The translations under genes were made by a program, and so were the position numbers. 64,000 bases of DNA, taken from Gymnopilus junonius (taxonomy: Eukaryota; Basidiomycota; Agaricomycetes; Agaricales; Galerinaceae). The stretch spans positions 62,001 through 126,000 of the forward strand of contig JADNYJ010000063.1 of assembly GCA_015501075.1 (NCBI GenBank). Direction: 5' to 3'. The first letter of the stretch is position 1; every line of letters starts with the position of its first letter. Below the pieces are notes generated by a model that was not told where the DNA came from, made no database searches, and saw only the letters and a program-made list of their open reading frames with translations. Shown in pieces: positions 11,578-24,145 of the stretch.

Positions 11578-14500
11578 ATGTGGGAGCCCCTCCCCCTCAT
11601 CGTCTACGGCTATGCTGTCCATCCTCTCTCCCCCTCTCGCCGCGACACAAGGCATTCCAGGGGCCACCGTCTCTCCACCGTCACAGAGGCCTCTGCCGAT
11701 GACCATTCCGTCATGAGGGATGTCGTCACCTTGGAGGTTGGCGACGAGATCTATGCCTTTGAGAAATACACCCCCGGCCCAAGGGAACAGGTCGAAGGTG
11801 TCTGGTACAGAGGGTTTGTGTCTCCGCCGTTTTTCAGTGGACACTCATCTAACACATAGTTTCTTATCTATCTAGCTATGTGCTATGCACCACTCTGCGC
11901 CCCCCTGTCACTTGGTCCTTGTCTGATCCGTCCTCCTCTACTTCACTCGCTCGACCGACCGTGAAAGCCGAAGAGACCCAACAAGTCTTCATCGGTATCT
12001 TCCCTGAATCCCATATTTTCTTCCGCGATGAGCTCGCTGATGCTGAAGGGCGACTGCCTGACCTAGCGCGCTCCCTGCAGAATGGAAACAGCCCAGGCAT
12101 GCTTGCCGGTCGGATGAGTCCAGGCGACGCCTTGGGGAATTGGAATCGGGACAAAGCGAGCATAGGAATGGATACCGTGAGGGAAGAGGATGAGGACATT
12201 GATGCCTACATGTCCAGAAAGTCCTTCAAACTTGGCCCGCCCCCCGATCAAGCCAATTCATCCCGTGCAGCCTTGCCCGTCTACTCAACAAGTCTGCGCT
12301 CATCCTCTCCAGCCTCCTCTCGTGTCATAAAACCTCTGCCCCCCAGGCCCTCTAGAAAATCTGGCGATGACACTGCATCAGGTAGTCACCAGCCCATCAT
12401 CGACGAAATCGCTTCCGCTCTACGGGAGTGGCACAGTCTCATGTTTCAATATCTTGCACGACGCGACTACAAACTTTTCCATGTTGTCAGAGATCACATA
12501 GAAGCTTTACATTTGGGCCGCAGGCAACTTCTGGCTCAAACGTTGAGTGCCGAGGAAACAGTCAACATGCGTCGAGATTGCGTCACCAGGCTTGTGAGTG
12601 GCAATCTCGTTCAGGGTTTGGATGTCATCGTGAGGCATCCCACCTGGGGCGGTCTCGTCACTGTTGACGTCGAGGGTGAGATCGATCCTCGAAGTTGGGT
12701 CAGTGCCGTCAGAATGTACGCCATGCAAGTCTCCCTCGCTTACATGAATATCAGTCACGATGATTCCCCCACCTATTCTTTGGGCCGCAGTACTGACTAT
12801 GTCCCATCCGTCCCCTTACCCACACCAGCTCATTCTGCCTTCCCAGATACCCCTCATCACCATAAAGCTCGTTCTCGTTCTCAAGGCTACATTGGACCCG
12901 ATGACAGTCACAAGCTCACCACAGTCAAGTTCTATCATGTTTTTCTCGATATTCGCGCCTTTGTAGCCTCGCCTTGCACATCTGGAGAAACCGCAGAATT
13001 GTTCTTCTCTCTTTACAAGAAGCAAGGCACTCAATTTGTCACCGAAGAATTTTGTGCTATTCTGAATCATAATGGGGTACTTGCTCGGGACCCATCAAGC
13101 CGTATCCGCACATTATTCGTCGACCTTGCCGCTACAGACATTCAAGATCCCATTTACTTGGTCTGCAGAATAGTTAGGAACGGCGCCCCAAAGATGGGCG
13201 GAAACACGGGCTCAGGCGACGGTGCGAGCGGGAGAAGAGGGTCCGAAACGTCGTTACGAACAGAGATCACGTCGCCCACCTCTGCCTCTCAACACCTCTC
13301 CATGGGATGGAGTGATACGATCGCTTCTTCGACGCCAACTCTAACAAGCCCCAGCAGCGCTCGCGTCAACGGTTTTGGTGAACAGGCACAATTTAGGAGA
13401 CCATTTGGCTGCGCCGTACTAGAGCTGACGCAGCTCAGCAAGATGGTCGCTGAGCAGATAGATGTCTCTCCGTTGAAAGAGTACACGATGCCGATCTACG
13501 TCCCCACCAACGAGGCATCTTTCTCAATGATACATCAAAATATCATCAGCCACAACACCAGGGAGTTTGAAAAGTCTTCCAGGTATGCTTTTGATCCATT
13601 CATGTTACTAGTTTCATGTCCATTCTAATCATGATCTGAAGAGCGGATCACTTGTCAGTCTCAGTCAAGGTCTTCCGTGGAAATGCTAATAACGTCGTGC
13701 GCGAAAATACATCGCTTTTGCAAGATATTCCTCATACCCTACGCCTTGGTTTCCCCGACGTGGTTTTCCCTGGAGATGCTCGGAATGAGTTATATATCAA
13801 GCTTTGGTGTGGAGATTTCACATCCAACAACTCTGGATCAGGGCGACTTAGCGTTGCCAATTTTACACGCCATGTTGCGCCCTCAGTCAATGTCCAAATA
13901 ACGGTTGAAGTTAAAGATCAGAATGGCACCACCATTGAGAATGTCATTTCACAAGGCAGTGGAGAAGCCCTCTTAACCTCGTTCAATTCCATGGTTTTCA
14001 TGAGGTGTACTGAACCTACATTTGGAGAGCTGATAAAAGTCCAGCTGCCTCCTGGCGATGTTCCACCATGGCATTTATTCTTCACCTTCCGAAATCGATC
14101 TACTCGGCCCAGTGGCAAAGGTTCAGCAGAGGCAAACGAGCGACCATTTGCATTCGCCTTCCAGCCTTTATTCCCTGACGCTAGTGCTTTCGTGGAGGAC
14201 GGAAGCCACACCCTCGTTATGTATCGCGCTGATAAACTCGGCCAGTTTACGCCTTCGACATACCTGAGTGCCCCTTCTCGTCTATGTGCTGGGCAGAAGC
14301 TGGATCAGCTTTCAATACCTACGGAGTTAATGCGACTTGCACCTCCCCTCAGAGACTCTCTCACTATCCGATCTTCGCTTTGCTCGACCAAGTTCACGCA
14401 AAATCCCGTTCTTCTGAGGTTGTTGAATTGGGAAAGACAAGACAAGGAGCTCCTCGCTACTCTCCTTACGAAGTTCACTTTTGTGGGTGAAGGAGAGATT

Positions 14501-17500
14501 GTCAAATTTCTACGTAACATTTTCGACTCGCTCTTTGGTATCCTCATTTCCCAAAGTAATCAAACGGGGGAACTCGACCATTTGGTTTTCAACGCTCTTG
14601 TGACTGTCCTTGGTATTGTGCAGGACCGTCGTTTTAGCAACTTCCAGCCAGTCCTCGACGTGTACATCGAGGAGCACTTCACTTGTGCTGCAGCTTCATC
14701 ACATATCATTCATTCTATGAACCGGTTAGTGCTCAATCCAACGTCCCCTGAAACAGCAACTCCTCTTCGTGCTGCTCTCAAGGTGTGGCATTACATCTTC
14801 AAATTTATCGCCCGATCCCGGGAGCTGCAAAAGGCCAAAGAGATCGGAATGGGCGGAGGGGCGACGATCGACTATTTAGAAACATCTTTCAAACGTGAAT
14901 TGCGCTCTCATCTGTCCGGTTTTACCCAGATGATGTCCATGACATCCCCTCCGTCTATTATCGGAACACAAACCATTGCTCTGCAACATTTCACTTCGAT
15001 TCTCCCGGAGCTGGCCAAGATATTCTCAACAGTCGAATTGGTGTCAATAGCGACCACTTTTGCGAATGCAGTCACAGTTGCCAAAGGGAAGATCGTCATT
15101 TGGAAGCTCATTATGTATCTCCAGATGGTGAAAAGTTTTCTCTTCGATAACCCCGAATCCCGTTCGTTCCTCGTTGAAGCTATCGTGATGTGGATTAAAC
15201 CTCATTTTGGTCGGTATGATGAATACACTCATACCGCTTCCAATGACAGCGAAAACGCTCGAGATGCTGCCCGCGTGAGCTGGTTGGAAAGCATTCGACT
15301 TTGCATTACAATCATTGCCGTTATGCTGGATAAGTTGTCTCAAAATCTGACGGATGCTGCCATTAGAGGCGATCGCGAAGCTTATATTAAAGAACAGGAC
15401 AATGTTGATTATCTTTTACCCCTGCTTCCCAGGTGCGTTACCTGTCTTTGATACTGCTATTTTGCCTGACCTTAGGTGCGTAGACTCTTGGACTCGTATC
15501 GTGAGATACAAAGTCAAGCATCCAAGAAAGCTATCGAGAAGACGAAGACACCTTCAACCATAAAATCCCCCGTTCCTGTGACTTTCCCTGAATCCTACCC
15601 CTTTTCCCTATCTCCTCTCTTCCCGAGCCCCCTCGTGGAGTCAGTAATGTTCCCTTTGCTCATGACGGAGATGGGATTTTCTATCCAGGTCTAGGCGAAG
15701 CGGCCATTGTATTCCTCGTCCTGATTCTTTGTGCTCCGACAAAGTATATCACCAACTTTTTCGAGTCTAGCCTCGACATAGAAGGGCGGGAACGATTCGT
15801 TGCTCTTCTCTCTCAAGTTTTCAAAGTCGGGACATCTATTCTTGAAAATGACGCCTTTCCGAAGGCTTGGATGAACGTTAATATTATGGCTCATAAGGTT
15901 TTGATTAAAATTATGGATCCTATAGCAAGCATAATGGAGAAGGAGTTCATTCCTCCTCAGGAACTGGAATCGCAGTTTGATGCTAATCTCTGGAGAGAAG
16001 GACTGCATATGCTCCTGAAGCTCCTGTCTTCTGATCAGATAATGATTGAAGACTTCAGCCCGCAGGTAAGAATCCCCACCATCGGTCTGTGTCAGTTATC
16101 GAGAATCTTACTTTTTAGAAACGTCGGGCTGTGTGGCGTCTTACCGGCGATATTCGCGGAGAAGGTGCAGCGATCCTTCTGAACCTTTGGCAAGCCCTTG
16201 GAGCAGATGAACATACTTCCACCAACGGTGAACCAGCAATGCGATATGGAGTGAGCCTCTTTTCATCGGAGAGATATAATTGCATTGCTGATGATGATTT
16301 TTTCTCTGTTTACACAGGGTTATCAAATGTATCTACACACCCTCGTCGGCCATGTTGTCAATTTATGCCTGAGCCATCATGACCAACTGAGGAATAATGC
16401 CGTCCAGATATTGTTCAGCATGATTGTCTCTGAATACCATCAATCAGAGCACTTCGATGGCATCGAGAACGAGCTCGTGACGAGGCTCGACTCCTTGTTC
16501 ATGTCGGATAGCAAGGGTGATGACATCTCCCGAGCTTTCTTCATTGGTCAACTTCGCCATATGTTTGATACTTCGGATGTAGATGAACAACTACGGGACC
16601 AGCTGTCGAACTTCCTGGATTCCGTGGACCTCTTCCTCGAACTTTTACTAAGCGTCCGTGCTTTACCGGAGGGAGAGGAATATGCAGACGATCGGGTCAT
16701 TGCAACGGTATGCAGAAAGTTTTCTGTGAGCTTCACGTCTGACCTTATTTTATCTTGTTCCAGTTGAGGTTGATGAACTTCATTCGCCGTATCGGACGGG
16801 ATGAGATCTACATCAAATACGTTCACCAGCTCGTCAATGTAAATAAAAATATCAAAATTCTCCAAGATGAGACTAATCAGAAATCTAGATGCACCTGCAA
16901 TCTCAAAATTATGTTGAAGCAGCTTTGACCTTGAAATTGCATTCCGACTTGCATGCTTGGGACCTTAACTCATTTGTTCCCCCAATGGAAGATCTCGGTT
17001 TACCACAGCAGTCGCATTTCCACAGAAAAGAGACATTGTGTCTATTGATTCTTGACTATCTTGGTATCACTCTGCTATCATAATCACGTCTTATGAATAT
17101 TGACCAGGCTTGCAAACAGGCAAAGGCAAGGCGTGGGAAAATGCCATCGAAATCTGCAAAGAATTGGCGTACCAGCATGCCGAAGTCACTTTCAACTAGT
17201 AAGTCATTTGACTACTTTGATCAGTTGGCCCACGATCTTATGTTGTACCAGCGGTCGTCTTTCAGAAATTTTACGGCACCAAGCGGCATTACTGGAGCAC
17301 ATTGTGAATGACCAGCGATACTATCCGGACTACTACAGAGTAACATTCTATGGCAATTTTCCTGCGGCAATTAGAGACAAGAAGTTCATTGTGGGTGGCG
17401 TCTTTATGTAGTGGACCTTTTTTTGAACTTACATTTTTCAGTATCGGGGCTATGAGTGGGAAAAGTTTGGAGCGTTTTGTGAACGCATGCTCAACAAACA

Positions 17501-18813
17501 CCCTGGTGCACAGTTACTTAAAACCGCTGGTGAACCTCCCGTGGACATCCGCTATGGAAATGATCAGTATATTCAATGCACCGCGGTGACACCTGAGCCT
17601 GACAAGAACTTGCCCGTCTTTACAAATCCTGACGTACCTCTAGCTGTCCGGACATACTATGAGCACAGGTTTGTTTATCTTCTGCACATTCCGGATGAAA
17701 AAAAAACTGACGCCCTTTTCTAGCGGGATTAACCTCTTTTCTTCATCTCGACAGATCAGGAAACCAGCTCGCGATGGCGGTGAGGAAGTCTGGACGGAGA
17801 AGACGTACTATTCAACCGAACAGGCTTTTCCGACAGTGCTGCGGCGGTCAGAGGTGGTCAATGTGGAGGTTGTGGAAATCTCCCCTTTGGAGAACGCGCT
17901 GCAGGAAGTGGAAGACAAGACCAAGGAGCTTGCAGCTCTTTACATGAAATACCAAGCCCTTGCTAAGACTATGCAGAATGTGTCGACAAATGCACTGGCG
18001 ATGAGTCTCAATAGCGCTGTGGACGCGCCTCTCAACACAGGCATCGGGTCTTACCGACAGATTTTCTTCAACCCAGATTACATCGCGCGAAACCCCGAAC
18101 GAGCAGAAATGGTGGAGAAGCTACGCTTGGCAATAGACGAACAAGTCCGGATAATCGATAGCTGTCTCAAATTGCACGGGTTGCTGTGTCCGCCGGAGTT
18201 TACGCCCTTCCACGAGACGCTAGAAAGGTTTTTCAAGAAGAACTTCCGTGACGAAATTCGACGATTGGTAGTCGATTCCGATTCGATCACTGTCTCTACC
18301 TCTCGATCACAGCACATGACGTCAGCATCCCAATACCCCTCCTCTGCGTACGAGTCATCTATCAAGCGCAGCTTATCCTCATCCTCTACTGCCCGCTTCC
18401 AGATTCCACCGTTGAATGTGGGTCGGTCCATTCTAACACCGACACTTGAATCTCCCGTCAGTCCGGGTGCGAGCAGCAGCATTAACCTTGGCCTCAGTAG
18501 CCAACAGCTGAACCCGGGCGGGAAACAGACGATTCTGCAGCGTCATCTCGCTCACTTGGCCCGTCACGGGATCAACGGTGTTTCCTCTGCTCCTGGCGAC
18601 ATGGCTGGTACGGACTCTCTCTCTGCAGAGTCGCCGCACAATTCTTTTGTCAATGTTAGCAACGGGATTCACGGTACATCTGCGGCCCAAGCATCGGGTG
18701 CATCGGTAGCGACGTCGTACATGGGAAGCATGGGCTCCTTCGGTTCGCTCAAGGGACGTTTTTCACGATTTGGTAGCCTGAACTTTGGAAGGAGAGGGGG
18801 ATCTCATTCTTGA
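11578..18813 (+). CDS. DOCK-family guanine nucleotide exchange factor (one frame break in exon 4)
   Basis: Twelve exons: 11578-11813, 11876-13582, 13642-15432, 15484-16065, 16119-16250, 16318-16707, 16764-16838, 16889-17063, 17108-17198, 17252-17390, 17442-17668 and 17724-18813. They give ~2,210 residues once one missing base in exon 4 is allowed for. DOCK proteins, usually with ELMO, activate Rac/Cdc42 GTPases for actin and polarity. An N-terminal SH3 (GYAVHPLSPS, DVVTLEVGDEIYAFEKYTPG) leads to a C2/DHR-1 region with SVSVKVFRGN and NELYIKLWCGDF. The DHR-2 GEF domain follows: LVGHVVNLCLSHHDQLRN, RVTFYGNFPAAIRDK, YRGYEWEKFGAFCERML, NPDYIARNPE. A Ser-rich tail closes the protein. Exon 4 starts in one frame (TFPESYPFSL) and continues in another (ISSLPEPPRGVSNVPFAHDG). 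Confidence 0.88.
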
Positions 18814-19307
18814 CGTATCACCTTTTTTTGTTCTTCCTTTTTTTTTTTTAATCTCTGTATCTCGGATTCATCTATACCTCCTTTCTTCTTGACTATTATA
18901 CCGTTCCTGTACTTTTTGCTTCGCTATCTCGTTTCGTTGTTTGTAGTACTTACATTACTTGAGAGCAATTAAAGAAATTCACTGATTTCGGCTATACGAC
19001 TACAAATGTTCGACTCATCTATTACCCTATGATACAACTGATTTACAGATACTGAAAAGCTTTTGAACATGTACACTGCCATACCTCCAAAGCAACCCAA
19101 CGCGATACCCAGTTTGAGATAAATAACGATAAAAAAAAAGGAGAAAGAAGCAAACAAAGCATGAGCAATGCAATGGAACTTGACACGAGTTTTTACAGAA
19201 AGCGAGATACAGAGAAACATGTCCATGGGAGTTTGACTGATATACAAATGTGTGGGCCTAGAAACGACAAGAAACCAAAAAAAAAAGCACCAAAGGAAAT
19301 GGAAAAA
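18814..19307. other. Tail-to-tail intergenic region
   Basis: This is 494 bp between convergent stops of the DOCK and MedA-like genes. It is T-rich then A-rich (3' UTR-like), with poly-T at 18838-18850 and poly-A at 19131-19139. I recognise no further gene. Confidence 0.6.
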
Positions 19308-21063
19308 TCACAAATAGGGATCAGCAAGACTGGTGAGAGTGTCATCCGCAATACCCTGAAAAGCATAGTTATCATAAAGATTGAAATCCAATCCGGAATT
19401 GTCGCCAAAGTTGTGTATACCGGTGCCAGTGCCATTTTGTTCGACGACCTCGTATGAGGAAATGATGTTGAAGTGCTCTAGAGCTATGTCACCTCCTGGT
19501 TTGAAGTCGCCATGTGCTGCCCAGGGTGCATGAGTCTCCGTGGCACTCGTTCCATTCTCCACTGCAGCGTGTTCACCAGAGAACAGAGGAAAAGCAGACG
19601 AGGACGAAGAAGCAGAAGAGGAAGTGGCCACGCTATCGACGGGCGAGGGGAATGGTTCACCCCCGTCGGCGGGGACAGTGTGGGGAACAGCGAATTCCTC
19701 AGAATACTGAGGGTATTTGGGGACCTTTTGGTCTAGAAAGCGAGTAGGGGCAGCGGTGTCATCGGGGGGATATGAGAGCTGAAGCGCATAAAGCTCTGGG
19801 CTCTCAGGACTGACGGGCGTGTCCGAAGGGGAAGAGTCGGCCGACTCGGGCGGGGGAGAAGTATAAATAGACTGACAAGATAGATGAATGGGTATATGCG
19901 TTCCAAAAACGGCAGAAACGTACATATTTGGAAAGGATCTTCTCCAATGCTTGGCCGAGCAAGTTCCACTCAAACACCTTGAGGTCCTTCTCGATGTTGC
20001 GGGGCTTGGGGTCTGGAAACTCCATGATACGCTGGAAAAAGTCGCTAAAGCCAGGCTTGTGTTTGGAGACGGTAGTAGGCCGGAGACCCTCCAAATTGCG
20101 TCTGATGCGATTCTTCTCTTCGACAGGAAACTCGCCATTGGTGAGCCGTTCGAGAAGATAGATGACGTCAACAGAGGTAACATAGCACGAGTCCGACTCC
20201 TCGCGGTAGATGCAGGAGATGACGCTGTCGTTCTCAGAGTACTCGTCCTGCATGATAGGCTCACAGGAGACGATGAGGCGCCTGCCGTCCTGGACCTTTG
20301 CAAAGCGGACGAGACGGCGACCGGCAGAGAGCTCAGCCTGGGACCAACCGACGCATATAGAGGAGAGAGGGGTGACGAGATCCAGGATAGGGGTTTGGGC
20401 GTATGTGTCGTCCTGGTCCTGAGAGTTCTGCTTGGTGCGCATGAGGGACTGGGCCTTCATGCGACGGTGGAGACGGGTGCTGCGCTGAGGCGACTTTGAG
20501 AAAGGTGACCGGTGGTCAGAGGTGGTGGGAGAGGGCACTGAGATATGGCTGTTGGCACGTCTGCGCATGGTGGTGGTATTTGTATTGGAGTTGGGAATCT
20601 GAAGCCTGGGGAGTTGGCGACGGTTATTGGAGGAAGAAGCAGTACCTGGAGAGGAGGAGCATGTGAAAGGGAGTAAGGAAGAAAGGAGACGGAAAAGGAC
20701 GGACCTGGAGCCCAGTAGGAGAACTCGCCAAAGGTGACCGAGTCAATGATGGTGTTCTCCTTGCTGAGGGCCTGGACGGAGATGAGGACCTTTGTGCCGG
20801 AGGAGGCAGAGTCGGTGGGATCAAAGGGGGGGCTGCTGCATCGAGCTGCCAGCGACCATAGGAGGCGCTGGGAAGGAGCTTGACCTTTGTGGGGACAGCC
20901 TTTGTGCCTAGGACGAGACGGACGCAGGCATCAGCGAGGTCGGGGTGGAAGTCGATGCGGACGGTGATGGGGACGCCGTGCTCGCCCTCGGTGGGGGTGT
21001 AGCCGAGAACGTGGATGATGCCGTTGGGAGAGACGACGATGGGGGGGAATCTTGAGAGGCCAT
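19308..21063 (-). CDS. MedA (medusa)-like developmental regulator, DUF7082; two frame breaks in exon 1
   Basis: Three exons (21063-20705, 20645-19924, 19871-19308) give ~548 residues if one base is added at each of two C7 runs. MedA-type proteins regulate conidiophore or asexual development in ascomycetes; the basidiomycete role is unknown. The conserved core in exon 2 is unmistakable: DSVISCIYREESDSCYVTSV, VDVIYLLERL, VEEKNRIRRNLEGLRPTTVS, RIMEFPDPKPRNIEKDLKVF and ALEKILSKY. Upstream lies a conserved immunoglobulin-like part (GIIHVLGYTPTEGEHGVPIT, IDFHPDLADACVRLVLGTK). The C-terminus is Ser/Pro-rich. Exon 1 changes frame at the runs 21041-21047 and 20826-20832. The ATG at 21063 needs the first correction; an alternative start by an upstream exon is possible, so the start is uncertain. 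Confidence 0.78.
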
Positions 21064-21179
21064 TGGAGGAGGAGACAAAAAGGGCCCTAATTTAAAATGG
21101 ATTCAGTCGCCAAAAGGAGGTTTCCCGTTCGATCAGGCTATATATTGTCCGGCTCAATAGGGAACAACAACAAACATCA

Positions 21180-22081
21180 TCAACCCCCGATCGAGCACCC
21201 AATATGTTCAGCCCGCCACCCGGCCCCGGTCCACCGCCGCACCACCGCCGGCACATGGTCCTCGCCGGAGACCACCCGCTCGCACACGGCGCACCGACCG
21301 AGGAACACATCCGCATAGCTCTCCGCCAGCGCCACCACCGTCTGCAGCTTCACCGTCCCCAGCCCCTCCGTCTCCACCGCCCGGTGCAGCTCCTGCGACA
21401 CCGTCCTGTACACGCTGTACCGCGACTCCCCGTGCCCTTCTCCCTGGTCTCATGTCAGTTTATCACACTCTTTCTAATTAAATCTCTCTCCACCTTTTCC
21501 CGGGGCCCAAACGCCCGCACTGTCTCGACCACCACCCGCGAGCCCTCGCCGCTCCCTATCCCCATGTACAACGTCATCACATCTCCTATCGTCATCCTCA
21601 ACACTCGGTCCCGCAGCCGTATTTTGTGCGCGTGAGTCGCGTTGTATTCACGCGCCCATTCTCCCAGCTTCCCCATCGTCACCGCCTCCTCATCGCTCCG
21701 AGGCAGCATCGTCCGCCTCTTTGTGTCCCTCTCCTCTACGTAGCCCTCTGCGCTCTCCCTCCGGCTGCTCTCCATTGTCAGCTCCTTTCCGACTCCAAAC
21801 TCCCCATACACTCACCTCCGTTTCCGTTTCGTCTGCCGCCGATCCTCCGTCCCGAGTCCGCTCCCATCCGCTTCCAGACTATCCCGTGCGCGACTCAGCG
21901 CCTTCTGGGCATCTTCAGACCCCAAAACTTCTCCTATTTCTTTCAGTTCTTTGAATCCATCCCTCCCCCTTTCCCCTCCTCCGATACTCTGCAGCACCCC
22001 TGGCGGAATCTGTCGCGCCCTTTTCAGTCTTTGCCGCAGCTCTTCAAGCTTTCCAATGTCGTCCTTTAGTGTCTCATTCAT
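21180..22081 (-). CDS. Mediator complex subunit 27-like protein
   Basis: Three exons (22081-21816, 21764-21494, 21443-21180) encode 266 residues. Med27 is a tail/head-connecting subunit of the RNA polymerase II Mediator. The N-terminus is a coiled coil (LKDDIGKLEELRQRLKRARQ). The C-terminus carries the arrangement expected of the Med27 domain: GRCAVCERVV, PAVVRRWTG and WRAEHIGC, that is Cys-X2-Cys followed by an aromatic and His…Cys, a likely zinc site. Identification rests on this C-terminal pattern and the length, so it is moderate. Basic segments (RRQTKRKRRS) lie in the middle. It stops 117 bp before the MedA-like start and begins 46 bp after the stop of the next gene on the same strand. 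The exon 2 acceptor was chosen by phase; an in-frame GAG acceptor 3 nt upstream is possible. Confidence 0.6.
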
Positions 22082-22127
22082 CGTCGAATTCAACCCTTTC
22101 CGTGTCACACTTGTCACACCAACGACA

Positions 22128-22693
22128 TCATGTCCATACTCCGGCGCCAATCAGGCCACCCCATCCGCCGTCGGCCTTCCCGACCAAGAAAAATAGAACC
22201 CTCGATTCCGGCCTGTGGATGAGGAAGCTGTATTTATCATCCAGTTTTGTTATCGAATTTACATCCGCCCGTGTCTCCATTTCCTTGGCCTATATATAAA
22301 TATTCCTTAACTATATAGTATGACGACATACAAAGAGTCAGGGCTTACATTTCCCGATAGGCCTAGAGCCGTAAGCACGTTCTCCGGCTTTGAGCCAAAA
22401 TCACCCTCGCCCAGCCAGAATGCAACGTCCCCAGTATCATCGCTCTCGTTGCCTTGCCCTGCAAGAAGGCTAGAGCAAGCCTCAGCATATGCTGTCTTCT
22501 GGGCCGCCATGGCCATTTGATAAAATTGCTCCTTGTCCCGAGGTATTTGTCCCGGTGGATGGAGTAGAAGGTGGGATGGGTCAAAGTCCAGAGTAGAGGG
22601 TAGTAGCCGCACTGTATTTGCTATCGGAGCGGCAGACTCCTTGCAGAGCAATGTCTGCCGCTCGATTGCCTCTGCAAGAACATCGTTGTCCAT
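22128..22693 (-). CDS. Conserved-looking small protein, function unknown
   Basis: Two exons (22693-22349, 22289-22128) with a 59 nt intron encode 168 residues. I do not recognise a family. The N-terminal half is Leu-rich and probably helical (NDVLAEAIERQTLLCKESAA, LDFDPSHLLLHPPGQIPRDK). The C-terminal half reads like a small folded domain ending FLIHRPESRVLFFLVGK and GGWGGLIGAGVW. No signal peptide or membrane segment is seen. Splice sites are canonical (GTAAGC…TATATAG) and the frame continues exactly across the junction, so the gene is real. It is divergent from the LETM1-like gene (88 bp) and sits 46 bp upstream of Med27-like on the same strand. Confidence 0.65.
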
Positions 22694-22781
22694 TGCCAAA
22701 ATGAATGCTGTGACGTGACTGTGACATGTGATTTTTCACAACCAAAGGCAAACAATTTCGAATTTACGATTTGTACTGTAA

Positions 22782-24145
22782 ATGTTGCGCCTAGTGGCCA
22801 GGCAGTCGGCGCATAGAGTCGTCTTTGCCAGCGTCCGCGCTTATTCTATCCCTACCCCGACCGAAGTCCCAGGAAAGAAGCAGCCTCTTCCTCTCCCTCC
22901 AAACAAGAAGCAGAAGATCGACCTACGCCCCGCTCCCATAAAGCCAAGGCCGCCACCGTCGCCCTCAAAGATCCCTCGTTCTTTTCCCCAACCATCCCAT
23001 GGCGGCACTCCTTCTCCGCCAAATCTCGGAGCAGCCAAGGAAGAGGTCCTCCATGACATCCATGACGCCGAGACACACGGCATATTGACCCCACCCCCAC
23101 CTGATGCAAATTGGTTTCGACGGACTCTACACCAAGCCATCCAGCTTATGGTCCGTTTACTTGCTGCGTACCAGCAATTTCTCTCATTTTCGTCCTCCAC
23201 AGAAATTTTATTACCGCGGCGTCAAGCTCATATTTTCTCGGAAGAAACAAATCGCGCTCATCAGAGCCCGAATAAGAGCTGGCGGGTCCCCTCTCACACG
23301 CGCAGAGTTTCGTCTTATAGAAACCCAGAAGGATGACGTTAACAAGTAATGTTTCTCCTCCGTGCTCCCGTTTCCTTTTCTTACCTTTGCGAAAAAAAGA
23401 GTCGTGCCCTTCCTCATCATCGCTCTTGTTCTTGAAGAGATTATTCCCCTCATTGCTATATATGCACCCTTCATGCTTCCTTCTACATGCATCCTTCCAT
23501 CCCAGCGAGAACGCATCGAAGCGAAACGAGCAGAAAAGGCCGCGGCTTTTACTTCTCAGTACATGACCACATACGCCGAGCTCAAACGAGCCGAACTGCC
23601 GAACACCTTCCTTTCCCTCTCTGCCCTCAAGAACGTCCCTTCTGCTCCCACAGCTGTTTGCGGGTATGTGAAAAATTCATTTGTTTCATTTGGTTTTTCT
23701 TCTTCTTTGCTTCGCAAAGTTCTTTCTTTCTTAAATGATGACGCTTTGTGTTTCCGTTTCGGGGCTGATACTAATTATGACGCTAACAAGGCTTCTCGGA
23801 CTTTCCACTATTGGTTTCGATGCCCTCCGAATACGACGTATTCAACGCCGCCTAGAGTTTATCACGAGGGATGACCAACTTCTTCTGCAAGACAACAAGA
23901 AGTTATCAGGTCGCGAACTTGTCGAGGCCCTTGAGGAGCGTGGAATGTACGATTTCTTTCATTCTCTTCGAAAGAATGACACTAACCTCCATTCCCGGCT
24001 CAGTGCATCGCTGAACCTGTCTCGAGTGCATGCCCAGACACGTCTGTCACAGTGGCTTGATGCCGTCAAAGACTGCAGCACGCAGGTCGACGATAATGCC
24101 GTTACACGCCGGCTCTACCTCATCATCATCTTCAACAGCCCATGA
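22782..24145 (+). CDS. LETM1-domain mitochondrial inner-membrane protein
   Basis: Four exons (22782-23150, 23203-23345, 23400-23663, 23791-24145) encode 376 residues. Proteins with the LETM1 ribosome-binding domain sit in the mitochondrial inner membrane and affect cation exchange and translation or assembly of respiratory subunits. The N-terminus (MLRLVARQSAHRVVFASVRA) is a good targeting peptide, followed by a Pro/Lys-rich linker. KFYYRGVKLIFSRKKQI and PLTRAEFRLIETQKDDVNK precede a single membrane helix (VVPFLIIALVLEEIIPLIAI). The domain ends with LSGRELVEALEERGMYDFF and RLSQWLDA. Intron 2 ends in an unusual A7-G acceptor, and intron 3 is long for this genome (127 nt). It is shorter than Letm1/Mdm38, so it may be the LETMD1-like branch. 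Confidence 0.82.

Noticed and set aside
15572..15627. 50-56 nt intron as an explanation for the DOCK frame change
   Set aside because: Donors (GTTCCT or GTGACT) and the CGAG acceptor are weak, although the pyrimidine tract is good. It would delete TFPESYPFSL, which reads as conserved coding sequence, so a one-base indel is preferred.
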